8,008 nt of DNA from an uncultured Sphingomonadales bacterium (GTDB taxonomy: Bacteria > Pseudomonadota > Alphaproteobacteria > Sphingomonadales > Sphingomonadaceae). Within the stretch, counting starts at the first letter, position 1. Each line of letters begins with the position of its first letter. The stretch lies in assembly GCA_903868655.1 (NCBI GenBank), contig CAIPWG010000369.1:1-8008 (forward strand), read 5' to 3'. Shown piece by piece: positions 6,644 through 8,008 of this stretch. Under the pieces are notes generated by a model. It saw only the letters and a list, made by a program, of their open reading frames with translations, did no database searches and was not told the DNA's origin. A program made the translations under genes and the position numbers.

Positions 6644-7089
6644 ACAATATGCCGCGCCGCAATTGCCACATCGTCCCAGGCACGCGCAAAGCCATCGGCA
6701 TCGCCGTAATAGGGATCGATCACCGCCTGCCCTATCCGAAGGGGAACGGTATCGAGCAACAAACCCAATTTCGCCGAGGACCGCCCCGGCGCCATCGCGC
6801 GCAGATCGCGCAAGTTTTTATGATCAAGCGCGTAAATGTGACCAAAATGCACAAAATCATCATGCGAAACCGCGCGCGCACGATGCGTTGTCAAATCGAT
6901 GCCATGCCGTTTCGCCTCGGCAATCGCGCGCGGATCAGCACCTTCGCCGGCATGCACCCCGCTGGTGCCAGCCGAATCAATCGTCAACGCCAGGCCCTGC
7001 GCGACAGCTTCGGCACGCAACGCCGCTTCGGCCAAGGGAGATCGGCAGATATTGCCTAGGCACACGAACAGAACAGAACGTTGGATCAT
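6625..7089 (-). CDS. Low-molecular-weight protein tyrosine phosphatase
   Basis: A complete 154-aa cytoplasmic phosphatase that hydrolyses phosphotyrosine through a cysteinyl-phosphate intermediate. The signature loop VCLGNICRS places the nucleophile at C10 and the phosphate-binding arginine at R16 (C-x5-R, followed by S17). The general acid is D125 in DPYYGD, the standard 'DPY' motif. DSAGTSG (38-44) and HRAR (69-72) are also family hallmarks. Length is typical. The start is ATG 7089-7087; the only purine-rich stretch upstream, AAGGGA, is about 13 bases away, so initiation may be modest or coupled to the preceding gene. It lies 29 bp downstream of the phosphodiesterase gene on the same strand and is probably co-transcribed. 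Members near exopolysaccharide genes control capsule tyrosine kinases, but no such kinase is visible here, so the substrate is unknown. Older annotations of this family as arsenate reductase are possible but less likely. Confidence 0.93.
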   Translation of the reverse strand: MIQRSVLFVCLGNICRSPLAEAALRAEAVAQGLALTIDSAGTSGVHAGEGADPRAIAEAKRHGIDLTTHRARAVSHDDFVHFGHIYALDHKNLRDLRAMAPGRSSAKLGLLLDTVPLRIGQAVIDPYYGDADGFARAWDDVAIAARHIVHRLMG

Positions 7090-7118
7090 CGCAATGTAAG
7101 AATCCCTTTGCGGATACC

Positions 7119-8008
7119 TTAAGTCATGGGCGCCGCGTCGACAGCCCGTCGACCCAGCGCAGGATCATCGGTGAAAAACCCGTCGAGACCTTCGCCGATA
7201 TAGCGACGGATTTCAGCCACGCTGCCTTCGGGATTGCGCGCATTGGCGCCTGCTTCGTTACGGAAGTTGCCGGCCAGATACTGGTTTTCAGGACGGAAGG
7301 TGTAACACCCCACCAGCAGCCCCGCCCGATGCGCATCGGCGATCACCGCCTTGGGTTCGCCCAATGCGGCGTCTGCGCCCAGCGGGATCAATTGGCGGGT
7401 CCATGGCGCAACCCAGTCGGCATAGGCCGCGATGGCAGACAGGCCCTCTGGCGTCATCATCTGACCATACGTCAGCGTGCCACCGGCTTTGACCACGTCG
7501 GCAGGATGCAAACCATCGTCATCGATCAATTGCATGAACTGAACATTCGGCATATCGCCAAGAATGCCGCGCAACGCCTTGAGATTGCTTACCTCGAATG
7601 ATTGCAGAATAATCGGCGCACTGCTCAGATACCGCGACGCGGTCAATTCCCGGACGAACCGGTCCTCCATCGTCAGGCCAATCCCCGCGAAATAGGTCGA
7701 ATGCTTGATCTCGGGTATCAGTCCGACCACGCGCCCGCGCGCCGCTGATTCCGCAGCAAGGAAATCGCCAATCTCGGCCAGCGTCAAAATACGGAACATG
7801 CCGTCGTAGGAATGGCTTTCGACGCGCAAGCCATCGCCCACCATCCGCTCTTTCGCGCGCAAGCTGCGCAGTTCGTCGAGCGTGAAATCTTCGGTGAACC
7901 AACCGGTTTGCGATACGCCGTCGACCACCTTGGTGGCCTTGCGCCCGGCAAATTTGGGATGGCTGGCCACATCGGAGGTTTCGGCAATGTTGTTTTCGTG
8001 GCGCGCAA
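7119..8008 (-). CDS. Glycerophosphodiester phosphodiesterase (N-terminus cut by window edge)
   Basis: The enzyme hydrolyses glycerophosphodiesters to glycerol-3-phosphate and an alcohol. The open frame continues to the window edge: upstream of the GTG at 7970 it reads ARHENNIAETSD, joining VASHPKF. This matches the 'RHEN-x-I-x-x-T-T-D-V-A' region of GlpQ-type phosphodiesterases, so GTG 7970 is an internal valine, not the start. About 295 residues are visible. Other family marks are DGVSQTGWFTEDFTLDEL, GLIPEIKH with the metal-site glutamate, ILQSFE, GCYTFRPEN and the terminal GLDGFFTDDPALG. Against a usual length near 350 aa, perhaps 60 residues are missing, including the HRG-type catalytic histidine and any signal peptide, so periplasmic location cannot be checked here. 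It is the upstream partner of the tyrosine phosphatase gene (29-bp gap). Family assignment is confident; substrate preference is unknown. Confidence 0.93.
   Translation of the reverse strand, partial: ARHENNIAETSDVASHPKFAGRKATKVVDGVSQTGWFTEDFTLDELRSLRAKERMVGDGLRVESHSYDGMFRILTLAEIGDFLAAESAARGRVVGLIPEIKHSTYFAGIGLTMEDRFVRELTASRYLSSAPIILQSFEVSNLKALRGILGDMPNVQFMQLIDDDGLHPADVVKAGGTLTYGQMMTPEGLSAIAAYADWVAPWTRQLIPLGADAALGEPKAVIADAHRAGLLVGCYTFRPENQYLAGNFRNEAGANARNPEGSVAEIRRYIGEGLDGFFTDDPALGRRAVDAAPMT

Noticed and set aside
6663..7601. A 312-codon plus-strand open frame across the phosphatase and phosphodiesterase genes
   Set aside because: It crosses two well-supported minus-strand genes and their junction, and its translation shows only low-complexity Arg/His-rich sequence.
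7119..7970. GTG at 7970 as the start of the phosphodiesterase
   Set aside because: The frame stays open to the window edge and the upstream residues (ARHENNIAETSD) are conserved in the family, so this valine codon is internal.

Overview
The window looks like chromosomal DNA from a GC-rich alphaproteobacterium, most likely a sphingomonad (Novosphingobium/Sphingobium-like). This rests on the GC-rich codon use (roughly 60% GC judged by eye), a TonB-dependent receptor with the N-terminal EIVVTAQRR box typical of that order, an OruR/ArgR-like AraC regulator beside it, and an usher-like protein with a C-terminal carboxypeptidase-regulatory-like domain. The genus is an inference. I see no RNA genes, insertion sequences, CRISPR array or integration sites.

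Layout, left to right. (1) Positions 1-2965, + strand: the end of a probable periplasmic pilus chaperone (its last 38 codons), then a complete 949-aa outer-membrane usher-like protein. The usher's GTG start overlaps the chaperone stop in a GTGA junction. This is the distal end of a chaperone-usher type surface-fibre operon; the subunit genes must lie upstream because nothing on the same strand follows. (2) 2966-3047: a short convergent gap with a hairpin and T-tract that terminates the minus-strand receptor transcript. (3) 3048-5432, - strand: a complete 794-aa TonB-dependent receptor with signal peptide, TonB box, plug and barrel. (4) 5433-5582: a 150-bp divergent regulatory gap. (5) 5583-6620, + strand: a complete 345-aa AraC-family regulator, the natural candidate to control the divergent receptor. 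(6) 6625-8008, - strand: a two-gene unit made of a glycerophosphodiester phosphodiesterase (5' end cut by the window edge) followed 29 bp later by a low-molecular-weight protein tyrosine phosphatase. That phosphatase ends only 4 bp from the end of the AraC gene.

Functionally there are three modules: surface-fibre secretion, regulated outer-membrane uptake of an unidentified ligand (receptor plus AraC regulator), and phosphodiester/phosphotyrosine hydrolysis. I do not see a clearly new multi-gene system. The observations most worth checking are the domain make-up of the usher, with an EF-hand-like loop and no cysteines; a perfect internal Shine-Dalgarno plus ATG that could give a stand-alone DNA-binding domain of the AraC regulator; and the possible operator symmetry in the divergent gap.
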